Positions 11,760 through 22,850 are shown, counted from the stretch's first letter. The stretch is DNA of 64,000 bases from Nereocystis luetkeana (GCA_031213475.1 JARUPZ010000034.1:806001-870000), one strand, 5' to 3'. Translations and numbers: made by a program. Notes: generated by a model not told the origin, from the sequence alone.

Positions 11760-12750
11760 TGGTCCGCTCGACCATTAAATGTCAGGAATTTTGCGAATCT
11801 ATCTGCGGATCAGCCATGAAGGCCAAGGTATGGTGCCAGTACTTGCGTATATATTCTGCGGCATTTTGCAAGAAATATTGTAGACTGACATCTCAAACGA
11901 TTATGTGGCTCTAAATCTAAAATACATCTCCAAGCTCTTGACGAGTTTCTTCCGAAATATCCTACCGTGGTATCAAACGTGGTTGGGACTACTGCTGTAG
12001 TATTGGACGCTTTACCGTCGTTCCAGAACTCACTTTATCTCAACAAAAACGACACATCTGAACGACTGCATGGACGAAACTAAACGTAGTGGCCGATTCA
12101 AAGGCAGGTTCGTACGACGTCTAGATGATGCCATCGGAATGGTCGCCATACATACACCATTGAGACCAGGAAAAAGAAAATTTAAAAAAAGTTGTCTTTT
12201 CCGGCATATACTTGAAGAATGATCGGATAACCGTTATGGTGAGAACTCGATGCACCTAACAGAGAATATCGAAAAAGTACCTATCTATATATGTTAGACC
12301 CGCATGGTGTTTTGGTATATAAACACATCATACCATCGCACGTTACGGAGCTGAATGCACGGGACTCCAACCTTATGATGGACGTTTTTGTTTAATTCCT
12401 CCTTTTTTGCACTTGATCTAAATGTGCATATATTTAGGGGTGCAACGGGCAAAACTAGACATCGTTACCTTATTCGCATTATCGCGAGCGTCACGGAAAT
12501 GGACCAAACTCGAAATGGGCGGAGGGTATCGAGAGCTATGGCCGATCAAATGTAACCAGCCACCCACCACACCCCGGTAGACGGTAGACGAAACTACTCA
12601 ACCGCTACCTGGTATCATATACGTACATATATATATGAAGAAAAACATACCGTCCATTCTGTGTAGTTCGCAGACCTTATTCAGTCTATGGACGGGAGGG
12701 CAACAGAAAGATACTACTGCGCCGTATCGTAAGCTTATCCAAAACATGAA
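11760..12750. other. No recognisable gene; interrupts the hAT relic
   Basis: AT-rich sequence without long frames, lying between the two hAT transposase blocks. It may be an intron or a later insertion; I could not find paired ends. Confidence 0.45.
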
Positions 12751-12752
12751 GC

Positions 12753-12984
12753 CCAAGCCTCACCGCATCGTACTAATTGGTTGACCAAATGGAAGTGCGA
12801 AGCATGGTAGTAGTACGACGTATAGCCCGACAAGGCGTACTATTCCATGTGACCCAACAGCACCGTGTCCAAGCCTCACCGCATCGTACTAATTGGTTGA
12901 CCAAATGGAAGTGCGAAGCATGGTAGTAGTACGACGTATAGCCCGACAAGGCGTACTATTCCATGTAACCCAACAGCACCGTGT
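12753..12984. repeat. Perfect-period tandem duplication, 2 x 116 bp
   Basis: 12753-12868 is repeated at 12869-12984 with a single visible difference (CATGTGACCC against CATGTAACCC). The near identity suggests a recent duplication or an assembly artefact. Confidence 0.95.
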
Positions 12985-13089
12985 GCAACCACAACTGAAA
13001 CACCGGATCTCGATGCGCTTCTCCACCGTCAACAGCATTGCTCTCTTGCAGGCTTAGCCTCAACCAGTACTATCGTTGAGCAATAGAAG

Positions 13090-13830
13090 CACGACCATTT
13101 ATTTAGACCACGCGCGCACCATTAGCTGTTCTCACCTTGGCTTCGGGCCACTTCTTCAAATGGGCTTCAGCCTCTTCGTCCGGGGAAAGTTGGGCAGAAG
13201 TAGAGGTATCGTCCTCGCTGTCGTGGTCGCCATCGAAGCCGGAATTCTTCAACTGTTCCACCCGAACAGGCTTTGTGACGTCGCAGTTTGTTTAAGGCCC
13301 TGAGCCGCCTCACCCAGAACGCACTGCTCCGTCCCCCCCCCTCCGCTTGCCCTCGAGGTCTCCTAGTCCCAAACGATTGAGCGCGCACGTCGGTGAACTG
13401 GAATTAAGCACTCTCACTTTCACCGCCGACGAATCTGCAAAGGTTCTGGTCAAGCCGGTCGTGGAACTCTTGAGAAGATCAAGTTTTTGCTGGGGCTGCG
13501 TCATCGGATTCAACATGATCCCGATGTCGAAGAGACTGCTGTGGTCGTCGAGCCCCTTCCAGTAGCGTGGCTGAACTACCCTTTTTTCCACAGCGGCTGC
13601 CACCAATGCTAATCCCACCCACGTGACAGGTGGAAGAGGTCTACATCATCTTGAACGCGGTGGAGCTTGTCATCGAGTCCTCCTGCCAAAGGACTGGCCA
13701 GATCGCCATTAGCTGCATGCCGTTCGTCCCTGTGATCTAGCCAGTCTTTTTGGCACGACTCGATGACAAGCTTCACCGCGTTCAAGGTGCCGTGGGCCTG
13801 TTCTACCCGGCACGTGGACAGGATTGGCAA
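13090..13830 (-). pseudogene. hAT-family transposase, middle region (relic)
   Basis: On the minus strand, successive frames give a plausible piece of a hAT transposase. First comes VKLVIESCQKDWLDHRDERH with DDKLHRVQDDVDLF, then YWKGLDDHSSLFDIGIMLNP followed by QQKLDLL. Last is an acidic segment, GFDGDHDSEDDTSTSAQLSP, with EEAEAHLKKWPE. The YW..LDD...L..IA.MLDP pattern is what precedes the dimerisation domain in hAT proteins, and that domain lies further along the same strand at 11700-11243. Several stops and frame changes break it. I infer a single decayed gene split by about 1.3 kb of other DNA. Confidence 0.5.
13617..13822. repeat. Second inverted duplication inside the hAT relic
   Basis: The left arm 13617-13707 and right arm 13738-13822 are diverged reverse complements, sharing CTTGAACGCGGTG and GCTTGTCATCGAGTC. 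The sequence duplicated is the transposase-like segment encoding LDDKLHRVQ, so this is an inverted copy of coding sequence beside its source, as at 10.8-11.3 kb. Confidence 0.75.
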
Positions 13831-15210
13831 CGAACGGTGGGCGAGGAAGAAGCCACGCGTAGATCACACAAACGCCACACGACCTGGTTAGGGGGGGAGG
13901 CAGGCCAAACATTATGGCTACGATACTTTCCGCCCAGGCTTAGAGAGGGGGGAAAAAATGCACCATTGTTCATCATGGCGTATGAAAAACTGGGGCCTAT
14001 ATTTTTATATATGTATGTATCTTTCAGAGGTGCAACCTCACGAATTTTAGGGCGTTTTTCGGCAACTTTGACTGATGCACATACCGGTAGGAAGTATAGA
14101 GATAAAGAACAGCCGACCCTATCATTTTTCTTATTGCCATCCATGAAGAACAACCATGCATATTTTTTTGTTTCCCAACCCTTCGTGGCGCGATGTTGTA
14201 TAACTTTGTAGTACACCTGTTTATAATGTACATTTCCATGCGACTTGCGGGGAAAAGAACGATTACGGGTGGGCACAGTTAGTGTCGAAATTAACAAAGG
14301 CAGGCCTAATTGGCCGGGCTTGTTCTCCCTAGATTAATCAATCTCAAACAATACCAATATGAAGTGACCTGCCGCCATATTTTAACGAATCAAGCACAAA
14401 CTGTCGTGATGGCCGCCCAAAACCAAAACACGAACAATCTTGTTCCATCGACTTATCAAACACTTACACTGCGACTCGAACGTTATCGGTTTACGCCGCT
14501 GATCCCGGTATTGTATCCCACAAACACGCTTCGTTCCATAGCATTTATTTCGTGTACCTCCCCTCATAACCTATCTATGCATGCGCATGGCGAAAGCATA
14601 TCGTAGTCCTGTACACACGGCACACGGCTGCAGAGGGTATCGGCTCACGAGGATATCAACGATAACAATCGTCAGCCTCGCTGATCTTTCTTCCAGTTTG
14701 TAAAAGACCGCGCGCGTACGGGCGGTCGCATAGTCGAGACCACCGGGCTCTCCCGTCAGCGTCGTAGAGTTTGGTTAGACGCCCCATTCGCGCACCCCTC
14801 TCCTGATTTTGACTATGTGTTACTCCCGTTGAACGTCGGGGGAGATTTTGTATTTTACTCGACTCACGTTACTATCGGCTCACCGGAGTGCCCCGGGGGT
14901 TATATTACGGCTCAGGATACGCCCACATGCACCCTGTCACTGACTTGCCTCGTTATATAATATCCCTTCTTGGGGGACGGAGCAAACGTACTCAGACAAC
15001 AACGCAACTCGTTGTCCACAAATTCATACTTGCTATAGTAACCTATTTGTAGATTCGCCAGGAGTTGCATTGCCAGTGTCTGTGCATGTTGTCATGTTTT
15101 CTTGGCAATCCGCCTGTATGCACAACATCGCTTCTGTGTTTCGCACGAATATGTACCATATATCTCCCTGCGAGCCTCGTCACGTATTTGTACTCGTGGG
15201 TTCGAACCCC
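13831..15210. other. No recognisable gene
   Basis: Frames up to 164 codons exist on both strands but overlap each other and show no motif I recognise. A perfect tRNA-T-arm-like hairpin (GTGGGTTCGAACCCCAC, about 15196) lies at the right edge without the rest of a tRNA. Confidence 0.45.
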
Positions 15211-15214
15211 ACGA

Positions 15215-15640
15215 TGATCACCAATGTAAAGTCGATGCTCGCAGTGAGAGCCAATGGTGTCGCGGAGGAGTCGCCGTGGAGAGGTCGCGAAGCGAGGGTG
15301 CCTTGTAGCCGTCCTTACGGCCGACGTAAGCCGAGCAGAGTTCTTTCTCGTATGTAGCAAGGAGTTTCCAGGCCCAAGAGGGTCAAGGTTATTAGAGTAA
15401 CACCGCAGGGGGCCACAAGGACCTTACCTGATCGGGTCGGTTCTGGAGGTCCTCGTAGTCAGCTTGAAGGGAGAGATCAACACGGTCCATGCTGGGGACC
15501 TCTAACAACCCGATAACTAGTCCGGTGGGATACTTCATGCATGACTTTGAGAGGTATCCTTCCTTGAATGCGTGTTCCGAGGTCTACGACCGATACGTCT
15601 TACCTTGTCCGTGACATATCTAGGAAACAAAATAAAAAAC
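15215..15640 (-). repeat. Dispersed repeat, copy 2 (inverted partner of 6475-6850)
   Basis: The reverse complement contains the same blocks as copy 1, including GAACTCTGCTCGGCTTACGT, and the same peptide NSARLTSAV. It lies just upstream of the DIRS-like element, so it might be part of that element's left flank. The other copy at 6.5 kb is not next to DIRS sequence, which argues for an independent family. Confidence 0.6.
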
Positions 15641-15826
15641 GCCTCTGTATGGAACCGATTTACGCCACTGATTGGACACGCAAACATTTCGCGCGCGCCT
15701 CGTGACGCTATACTAAGTTGAGTGGGAGGACTGTGACCGGTGTCCGCACGTCGATCCGTTTTCGGGACCCGAAAGATCGCAGCGCCCTCATCAGCGGTGA
15801 TATTCCTATAGTTTACAGGAGTGATG

Positions 15827-15847
15827 TATATATATATATATATATAT
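15827..15847. repeat. (TA)n microsatellite
   Basis: An uninterrupted TA run directly before the first open frame of the DIRS-like element. It may mark the point where the 5' end was lost. Confidence 0.9.
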
Positions 15848-15883
15848 GTACACCCCCTTTTCGCCACATTATACTGTATGTAG

Positions 15884-16441
15884 GTGGTGGCTGACGTTTG
15901 GCTCCAGCGCCTCGCTAGGTGCCACACCCACGTGCGGCCTTTCATTCTGCCCGCGCCGACGCTGGGCGCCGTCGAACGCGAGTGGGTGCGCTCGGGGGCA
16001 CTGCCCGTCGTCCCCGGGCTCTTGCCACCTGTGATGGACGTCGCCCGTAGTCCCATGCAGGGCCCGCGGGGACGTATGCCGTGGTGTGCACCGGTATGGG
16101 ATGCGGGGGGAGACGGGGAACAGTTCGTGCCGGGCTTTGTCCGCCGACATGTATATTTCTGGCACGACATCATCCTGCAGGATCCCCTGCTTCGGTGCAC
16201 GCTGGTGTCATACTTACGTGAGAGGGTGGGCCTCCACGACCTTCTCCTCAAGGAATACAGGGGATCGTCAATCGACCGCCGGTATGGTGTGGGCCGGTTC
16301 CTTGAGACGGTATTCAAAACCCGCGTTCCGCCTGCCTTCGCCAGCTTTGTGGATGCCGTGGTGCAGGCCTTTGTCGATCGTGGGTGTGTCGCGAAGTGGG
16401 CGGACGTCCGGGGCCCGGGGGACCGCCACGGCCCCGCTTAG
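15884..16441 (+). pseudogene. DIRS-like retroelement, region N-terminal to RT (relic)
   Basis: An open frame of about 185 codons with no ATG at its 5' end; the visible start is GTG just after TGTAG, so the true start is lost or spliced. It contains VGRFLETVFKTRVPPAFASF and DAVVQAFVDRGCVAKW, the kind of segment that precedes the RT in this family. The reading frame then changes by one step near 16430, and the next frame begins MALAVEETKPRLI, the conserved entry to a DIRS/Ngaro-type reverse transcriptase. The assignment depends on that continuity. Confidence 0.6.
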
Positions 16442-16443
16442 TC

Positions 16444-17349
16444 ATGGCGCTGGCGGTCGAAGAGACAAAACCGCGCTTGATTTAGGACGCGTGGCCGTTA
16501 TACAAGCGGTGCAAGAAGATCCCGTTTTCGATGTATACGGTGGCGCGAGTGGCTGGCGTTGCCTCACAACGGTGCTTCATGACCTCGCTCGAAAGCGCCT
16601 TCGCATTTGACCACGTTTTCCTGCGCCCATCCTCCTGGCCACTTTTTGGTTTCTCGTACGGCGGCATCGATTACTGTTGGTGCGTTTTGCCTTTCGGCTT
16701 CAGGTTGAGTCCATAGTGGTATCATACCCTAAGCGAGGCGAAGGCAGCCTAGCTTCGTTTCAAAGGCCTTCCTGCTTTGGCTTACCTCGATGACTCGTGG
16801 CTCAGTAAGTTTCGGGCCTCCCACGGGCGAGCGGCGCGTGCGCAATGGCTGGTGGCGGGAGAGGCGACACACGCAGCTATTCTGGTATCGTTTCTGTGCG
16901 GTCAGTTCATGTCGGCAAATAAGTGTGACTTCCGGCCGACTAGGCAGCAGCAGTACCTCGGTATGGTGTGGGCCTCGGACATCGCTACCGTCCGAGTGCC
17001 GCAAGAAAAGATGGATAAGTTGCAGCTACTGCTGCGAGCAGCTGTGAACGGGGGACAACTATCTTTCCGTACGCTACAACAGCGGATCGCGGGCAAGTAC
17101 GTGAGCACGACGGTAGCTATTCGGCCGGCATCACTTTAAACGCACGCGATGTTTGCGGTGATCGCGGAACTCGAGAAGTCAGGTCGGTGCACCGTCGACC
17201 TTAAGAACGATTCATGGGCAGACCTGTTAGGCGAGTTTAGGCAGTGGTTGGGCATTACGGCCACCTCGCAAGAGGCGCCGTGGCAACGTGCACGGCAATT
17301 CTCGGCGGCCTTGACGAAGGGGTCGTCGGATGCGTCCCCGGTCGGCTGA
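16444..17349 (+). pseudogene. DIRS-like reverse transcriptase (relic)
   Basis: One frame, interrupted by in-frame stops near 16483, 16714, 16750 and 17137, carries RT motifs in order. These are EETKPRLI at the start, FGFSYGGIDYCWCVLPFGFR (the GI.Y....LPFG block typical of DIRS and pararetroviral-type RTs), the intact catalytic box YLDD at 16783-16794, and CDFRPTRQQQYLGMVW (the K...P...LEFLG block). It ends in SGRCTVDLKNDSWADLLGEF. The intact YLDD beside several stops points to fairly recent decay. DIRS elements make a circular cDNA that is joined by a recombinase instead of an integrase. The RNase H expected next is not visible. Confidence 0.8.
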
Positions 17350-17570
17350 GTCAATCCGAAAAGTGTTTGTCTCTAAGCTTAAAATGACCATTAAATAACA
17401 CGGAAAAGGGGAAGAATGGTACCCTGCCCACCGGGTAGGCAACCCTTGCGCGAGTCCATTGGTAGATTCGTACCTCACATTTGTATCCAAGGATAAAAAA
17501 CAGGTCGGGGTCCCGGTCAATCAGGCGGCTCCAATGTTGGAGCACACATGAATGGACCTGCTAAGCGACA
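17350..17570. other. Junction where RNase H would be expected
   Basis: Stops occur in all plus frames and no RNase H motif is visible. The element appears to have lost this domain, by deletion or replacement, between the RT and recombinase parts. Confidence 0.5.
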
Positions 17571-18503
17571 CAGGTCGCGGGCGCAGGTGACAAGTTTGCT
17601 CGCGGAGCGTATCCCTCTCACGAGAGATATTGCCCTGTATGCGCTGGCCTTTTTCTTGACGCGTAGGGGATACGACCTTTCCTTTACTCTGGGGTAGCAA
17701 ATTCTGGGACTCCCAGAGTCTAGGGGCTTCATCTTTACTTTTCAGTTTGGTAAGACTCTTCGGACTTCTAGCGAGGCGGTCATAGTGTTGGCAGACCGGG
17801 ACTGCCGGACACGTGCGCGTGCCGGGCGGTTCCGGCGTACACACCCGCTGCGCAGTCGATTGGGTGGGATTTAATCGCCAAGCATCATTTCCTCGTGGTT
17901 ACGACGGAGGGTGGCCGGGGTTCTCGGCCCCTCTCCGCAGCCCGAATGACCGCTTCCTTGCAAGTGCATTCACGGGGGGCAGGCCTGCCGGACCATTTCA
18001 CGATGCACTCCTTTCGAGTGGGAGACTTCCTCACCAGATCCCTGGCCGGGACGGCGGTGGGCGAGACCATGGAAATTGGTGGTTGGAACACGGAGGCAAT
18101 AGCAAAGTACTACATCGGCGCTACTTCTAGTGGCCAGGTCCAGGGTGGCAAGAGAAAACCCGGCCAGAGCTACGCGGAGGCTAGCTGGCTTGCTCTGTCG
18201 CCCGAGTTTGAAAAACATTTCACGGCATGTGCGAGACAGGGTTGGGGCAAGCATGAGGAGCTTTGGGTAGACGAGAACGTATCCGACCAGGCAGTGGCCT
18301 ATGAAGAGCAGAACAACAAAACACTATCCAACGACGCAACGAAGTATGGGCGAGAACACGGCTTGGCGCAGGAGGCCTCATCCAAAAGTCCGATACTTCC
18401 ATCAAATGGTCCAGGACATCGAGACAGAATACTACACAGTAAAATTGATGATGGCAACAAAGGAAATGATGTGGCACAACTCATGGAACTAGGGGTGTCA
18501 TAA
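17570..18503 (+). pseudogene. DIRS-like tyrosine recombinase (relic)
   Basis: A first frame at about 17590-17870 reads LLAERIPLTRDIALYALAFF, TRRGYDLSFTLG, a stop, and FTFQFGKTLRTSSEA, the core-binding and early catalytic part. A second frame (17895-18503) reads TMHSFRVGDFLTRSLAGTAV, then IGGWNTEAIAKYYIG. HSFR supplies the H-x-x-R pair and KYY the nucleophilic tyrosine of the tyrosine-recombinase fold; GGW is the usual third-box tryptophan. The first catalytic arginine should lie near TRRGY but cannot be fixed. The enzyme would insert the circular cDNA without target duplication. One stop and one frameshift disable it, although the catalytic C-terminal half is intact for about 200 codons. Confidence 0.8.
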
Positions 18504-18820
18504 AAATGTGTCTTGAATGTGTACTACTGTGGAGTGCTCGCTTACGATCACTCGTCATTTTTGTTCCCAAAACCTCGTGAGCAGAGGTGGGCACGAAATA
18601 TTTAAAGAGACCTTCCACCCATCCTTCAGTAGAAAAGGTATTCATAGCCTTGGATCCCCAGATCAGTTGCACGTACTAGCCCCGCGCAGAGCAGGCGATG
18701 CGCTCGTCCACTCAGCGCAGGGCGAAATACCGGACGAGGACCCCTGCCGCGGAGGACGTCTCATCTAAACACCCACTACTTTCATCAAAATGATTCAGGA
18801 CATCGAGACAGAATACTACA
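18372..18820. repeat. Direct repeat at the 3' edge of the DIRS-like element
   Basis: ACATCGAGACAGAATACTAC with its left flank (CATCAAA, GTCCAGG or TTCAGG) occurs near 18400-18440 inside the recombinase frame and again near 18780-18820. GAGGACGTCTCATC and GAGGCCTCATCC precede the two copies. This could be a short split direct repeat of the element end, or a local duplication. Confidence 0.55.
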
Positions 18821-19059
18821 GAAAAAAACGTGTTTGTGATTTCTCATGGCCAGAAACACCGTGTTTTCAGTATGTAACTAACTGTATTTGGCTCAACAGA
18901 TGAACAGGTGTTGTAACAGATTCATTTCATCACACACACAGGGTATCGACGAGTAGAAAAGCAGCTTCACGTGAAGAACACGGAACCACACCCTGGACAA
19001 TTCCTACTTCAGTAGTCTATTGTGTCTACAGTGTTGATTCAGGAGGTTATGTCTTGATT

Positions 19060-19700
19060 GGATTTATTTTTGACGATTGTTTTCGGCGACGGTCTAGAAA
19101 TTGAAATTGCCTATACAATTGATTCCGGGGACTACCTATTCATTGAAAAATGTCCAGACAATTGATTTCGACGATTGATTGTCCACAAATAGATATTTGC
19201 CATACAATTGCTTTCGGCGATTGATTGTCTATTAATTTGGAATCGTGCAGGCAATTGATTTCGAAGATCATCTATTACTTGGAATGGTATGTAGAATAGG
19301 TTTCGAGTGTTGCCTATGAACTAGAATTGTCTCAACAATTCATTGCGGAGACTGCTAAATAATTGGAATTATCCAGCAAATTGATTTCGGGTTCTGGTCC
19401 AACTCTTAGAATTATACAGACAACAGATTTCGGATGTTGTGCACTGATTGAAATTGTCCAGACAATTTATTTCGGGACCTGTCCATAAATTGGATTTGTC
19501 TGAACAATCAATTTTAACCATTCATTGCTTATTCAAAGGAATTGCCCAAACAAACCAATGATTTCTGGTGCTTGCTGTGAACGAAATGGAATTATCCAAA
19601 CGGACTTCGGCGAGTGGAAAGTAGCTGGAATTGTCCGCACAACTCATTTCAGATGCAGCCCAAGAAATCAATTGCTCGAGAAATTTAATGGGCGTGTACC
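19060..19700 (+). repeat. Degenerate tandem array, ATTGATTTCGG type
   Basis: About a dozen diverged units, spaced roughly 40-55 bp apart, each combining ACAATTGATTTCGG with a CTATTAATTGGAATTGTCCA-like block. Inverted blocks of the same type lie at 19910-20105 and 22500-22860, so this array faces both of them. Confidence 0.7.
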
Positions 19701-19909
19701 TATTTATTGTATTAATATAGACAATCCCCATTAAAATTTTATTGCTCGTAATATTATATGGCACAAAAACACATCAAAATCTTTCAAATCATTGTGTATA
19801 CAGGGAAGTTCCCGATCCTGCCGTAGAGGCAATACTAACGTGGTCTTGTGTTGTACTAACCAAATCAACTGTAGTTGTTCTACTAGTAGCTGCCAGCTTT
19901 CAACCCCTC

Positions 19910-20105
19910 TCAAACCCGATAATCATAACAATTCCAATTTGTAGAGCGCTTTGATGGACGGTCGCCCCGATGCAGTTGCCCCGATAAGTCCAATTCATGT
20001 AAACCGCCCGAAATCATTTTTTTCAAGTAATTCCAAATAAATAAAAGATAGCCTGCGAAATCATTTTAAAATATATTTTCAATCAATAGGCAGTTTCCGA
20101 GATTT
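19910..20105 (-). repeat. Inverted block of the ATTGATTTCGG array
   Basis: GAAATCATTTT, AATTCCAA and CAATCAATAGGCAG are reverse complements of the unit at 19060-19700. With that array it makes a diverged fold-back about 1 kb long. Confidence 0.55.
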
Positions 20106-20160
20106 TTCGTCTGGACAATGATATGATCACGGTAGGGACCCTTTGTAGAGTAGGTTTAGC

Positions 20161-20466
20161 AGTCTGGGAGAAGGGATCTTTAGGGGTGTTTTTAACTTGA
20201 AAAATGTGTAGCGTGGTCTGCACTTCGGAATCGTCGTCCGCATCTATATCTATCTGAGAAAGTTCCTGGTTCGATGCATACTCGGCGTAGCCTCGTTTAT
20301 GGCGAGTTTTGGCCCGTTTCGGCTGCGGTTTGGGATCAGGGTTAGGGTTAGGGTTAGGGTTAGGGTTAGAGTCAGGGGTTGGGTTAGGTCTCCGCCCGTG
20401 CCTTGATCCTAACAGGAACCGAAACATCCGAACAGCCCACCAACCTAAAGATCCCTTCTCCCAGAT
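20161..20466. repeat. Inverted repeat around a telomere-like tract
   Basis: CTGGGAGAAGGGATCTTTAG at about 20164 is mirrored by CTAAAGATCCCTTCTCCCAG at about 20444. The arms are about 24 bp and the interval is about 260 bp; it contains the TTAGGG run. Confidence 0.8.
20338..20370 (+). repeat. Interstitial TTAGGG array
   Basis: Five successive GGTTAG units followed by degenerate TTAGAG, TCAGGGG and TTGGGTTAGG. TTAGGG is the telomere repeat of many algae and animals. This internal copy may mark an old break repair or an element-borne repeat. Confidence 0.85.
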
Positions 20467-20497
20467 TGTTAAAGGTCCTCCCTTTGTATCCCTGAGC

Positions 20498-20745
20498 AGG
20501 TTCGCCTCTCGAGTCGGTACTCATTGATACTCACGTGTGTTGTTTGCTAAGAGATCGAAGAAGAGCAGCTTTATTCCTTTCGTGCACACACACGGAGACT
20601 GAGAGCCCAGCTCGTGCCTCGCTGGGGAAACCCCTGGTTTTCCATCTATGATACGCCTACCGAGTACTACAATACGATCCTAATACTTAAACCCAGGCAA
20701 TTAACGGGCTTCCGGGCTTTCAGCCTCATTTAAAGCAGTATCAAA
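20498..20745 (+). repeat. Direct repeat, left copy (partner 22273-22510)
   Basis: Shares TTTATTCCTTTCGTGCAC, GGTTTTCCATCTA, GTACTACAATACGATCC and TTTCAGCCTCATT with 22273-22510 over about 240 bp, with many substitutions. The spacing of about 1.77 kb and same orientation would suit a pair of LTRs around a short non-coding interior, itself containing another repeat. No target duplication could be confirmed. Confidence 0.65.
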
Positions 20746-20873
20746 ACACTAACCCACTCTGGTGAGCCGTATAATATATCATATGCAGAAATACTGGGGA
20801 ATTGATGGAAACCCCGATTCCACGAACTAGAACATGAACCGAAGATGCGGCTCCTCGAAACCCACTCCCATAT

Positions 20874-21707
20874 TAAAGGTTTATGGCGCAGAACCTACTA
20901 GGTATGGCGATTGACGTGTGTACCAGCTCGTAGCTGGTGTGTACGCCTAGACTCGATTGCCGATGGCCGGCAATACACAGTCAAAATGTTCGAGGCAAAC
21001 ACGTAGTCACTGTCAGGTGACTTGTACGTGAAGCTTCAACATAGAAGAGAAGAAGAAGATGGTGTGGTGACCCCAAGCCACATTGTTGATTGATTGCTCA
21101 GCTGGAAGCTGATGATGATGAGCAGATGTAGAGTGAGCTCAAAGGGGAGGGCGGTGCGCGTGTGCGCTCGCAGCTCGCAACAAAGGACGACCCTTGCACT
21201 TCGGTCAAACAAAAACAAAATGAGGGAATACCCTCGTATTCCGTTCAAAATAAAAACAACGAAGAGACCCCCCAGATTTACTGTAAAGAACAAAAAATCT
21301 TGGGGTGCATATCCATGACCCCAGTGTAGCCTATGTTGTTTCTCCAACCAGAACTACATTGTAACAACAGTAAAACTATGCTACCGGTCTCGGAGGGATA
21401 CTGAAGATATCCTGTCCATTATGTACCAATGATAGCACGTACTAAATGTGCTGTCTACCGTAGATCATGTACGTACGTACAACAACAGTAGATCCATGGC
21501 ACTACTACTCGTCATTGATTGGGGCTTTATTCTGTGCGTACGGGTGCACAGCAGTGTATGCGTAAAAAGACAGCTGCTGCTATCCTACTATAACTCAGAC
21601 TGGAAAACTGTCTGTTGTACATAGAATGCGTAAATGTATACCAGATGACGTAAGTGTAATCGAGTAACGAATATTATGATGGTTACTGACAAGCATCATC
21701 TCTAATA
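20874..21707 (+). repeat. 0.83-kb dispersed repeat, copy 1
   Basis: Matches 39127-39957 along its whole length at very high identity, with small indels. It begins near ATGGCGCAGAACCTA and ends near GACAAGCATCATCTCTA. It contains GCTCGTAGCTGGTGTGTACG, ACGTACGTAC and a TTTATTCTGTGCGTACGGGT block. There is no coding potential. The ends do not show an unambiguous TG..CA or terminal inverted repeat, so the class is open (solo LTR or non-autonomous element). Confidence 0.85.
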
Positions 21708-22272
21708 TCCCACACCTCTGGACGGCAGGGCAACGAAGCCGACAAGGCACGTCAACAAAAAGAGAAATAAACTAATGCCTAGCCTTGATGGGCAGGAGTA
21801 CATCATCAACGAAAGCCATTGCCATGCCACGCGCAACGGCGGGGAGGGCGAGCAAGTGTCTACGTGTATGTAAAAAAAGTGAAAAGTGAATGCCAAAAAC
21901 GAGAAGAAAAAATACCACCCAATACGTCAAGAACCACCTAAAGCCAGCACACAACTCTGGAAACGTGTCCTGTGCCACAAATGAGTGGCCCGACCTCCCA
22001 GATCAGCCCCGACACCGAGCGGGGGGGTAGGCTGGACAAAATACGCCGAAACTATCCCCGACCCAGCCCAAGAAGAAACAAACCAGGAAGATATCGAGCA
22101 GAAACGAACCCGACCCGAAAATTCAGAAATCGTCATGAAGAATAGAAAATATTTCCCCCCAGTCCAGGGAAGCGACAAGAACAACATATCGAGTGCAGTC
22201 GACAAGCGAAGTTTGTCCTGCCGTCGACACCACTCCAGTTATGATCAAGGTCGGGACACTATGTATTCCTGG

Positions 22273-22510
22273 ACAGGTTCGTCTATTAAGTCGGTGCCCG
22301 TTGGTCCTCACGCGTGTTGTTTGCTTAGAGATAGAAGAAGAGAAGCTTTATTCCTTTCGTGCACGCGGAGACTGAGAACCAAAATCGCCCCTCGCTGGAA
22401 AAAACTGGTTTTCCATCTAAGATACGCCTCCCAAGTACTACAATACGATCCCAATACTTGAACCCAGGTAATTACCGGGTTTTCAGCCTCATTCAAGGCA
22501 ATATCATAAC
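22273..22510 (+). repeat. Direct repeat, right copy (partner 20498-20745)
   Basis: See the left copy for shared blocks. On its right it runs straight into AATTCCAATT-rich sequence, whereas the left copy is followed by different DNA, so the common unit ends near 22500. Confidence 0.65.
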
Positions 22511-22850
22511 TGCAATTCCAATTCTCTTAAAGCACCATAAATCATTTGTTCAGACAATTCCAATTAATGGGCAGTTTCAAAAAGCAATTGTCAGGGCAAT
22601 TTCAATTGACAGAGAGTCTCCATTTTTTTTGTTCGGATAATACCAATTGTTTGACAGTACCCGGTATCAATTGTTCAAAGCATTCCAATTAAGTACTTGA
22701 AGCCAAATTTCCCGAACATATCCAATTAATAGACAGTATCCAAGAACTACTGTCAAAACAATTTCAATTGCTAGACAGCAGTCTTTGGCGTCACTTGCCC
22801 GGACAATTCCAATTAAAAGACAACTTCGTGACTCTGCTGTAGGGACAATA
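22500..22850 (-). repeat. Inverted ATTGATTTCGG-type array
   Basis: Repeated ACAATTCCAATTAA and CAATTTCAATTG blocks spaced about 40-60 bp apart, reverse-complementary in type to 19060-19700. It abuts the AT-rich tail of the LINE. Confidence 0.6.

Noticed and set aside
15190..15220. Possible tRNA gene (perfect GTGGGTTCGAACCCCAC T-arm)
   Set aside because: No complementary acceptor stem or D-arm is found at the correct distance on either strand.
15535..16317. 260-codon minus-strand frame, the longest in the window
   Set aside because: It lies antisense to the DIRS-like element, is arginine- and serine-rich, and reads through a TA microsatellite as alternating Y and I, all signs of a shadow frame.
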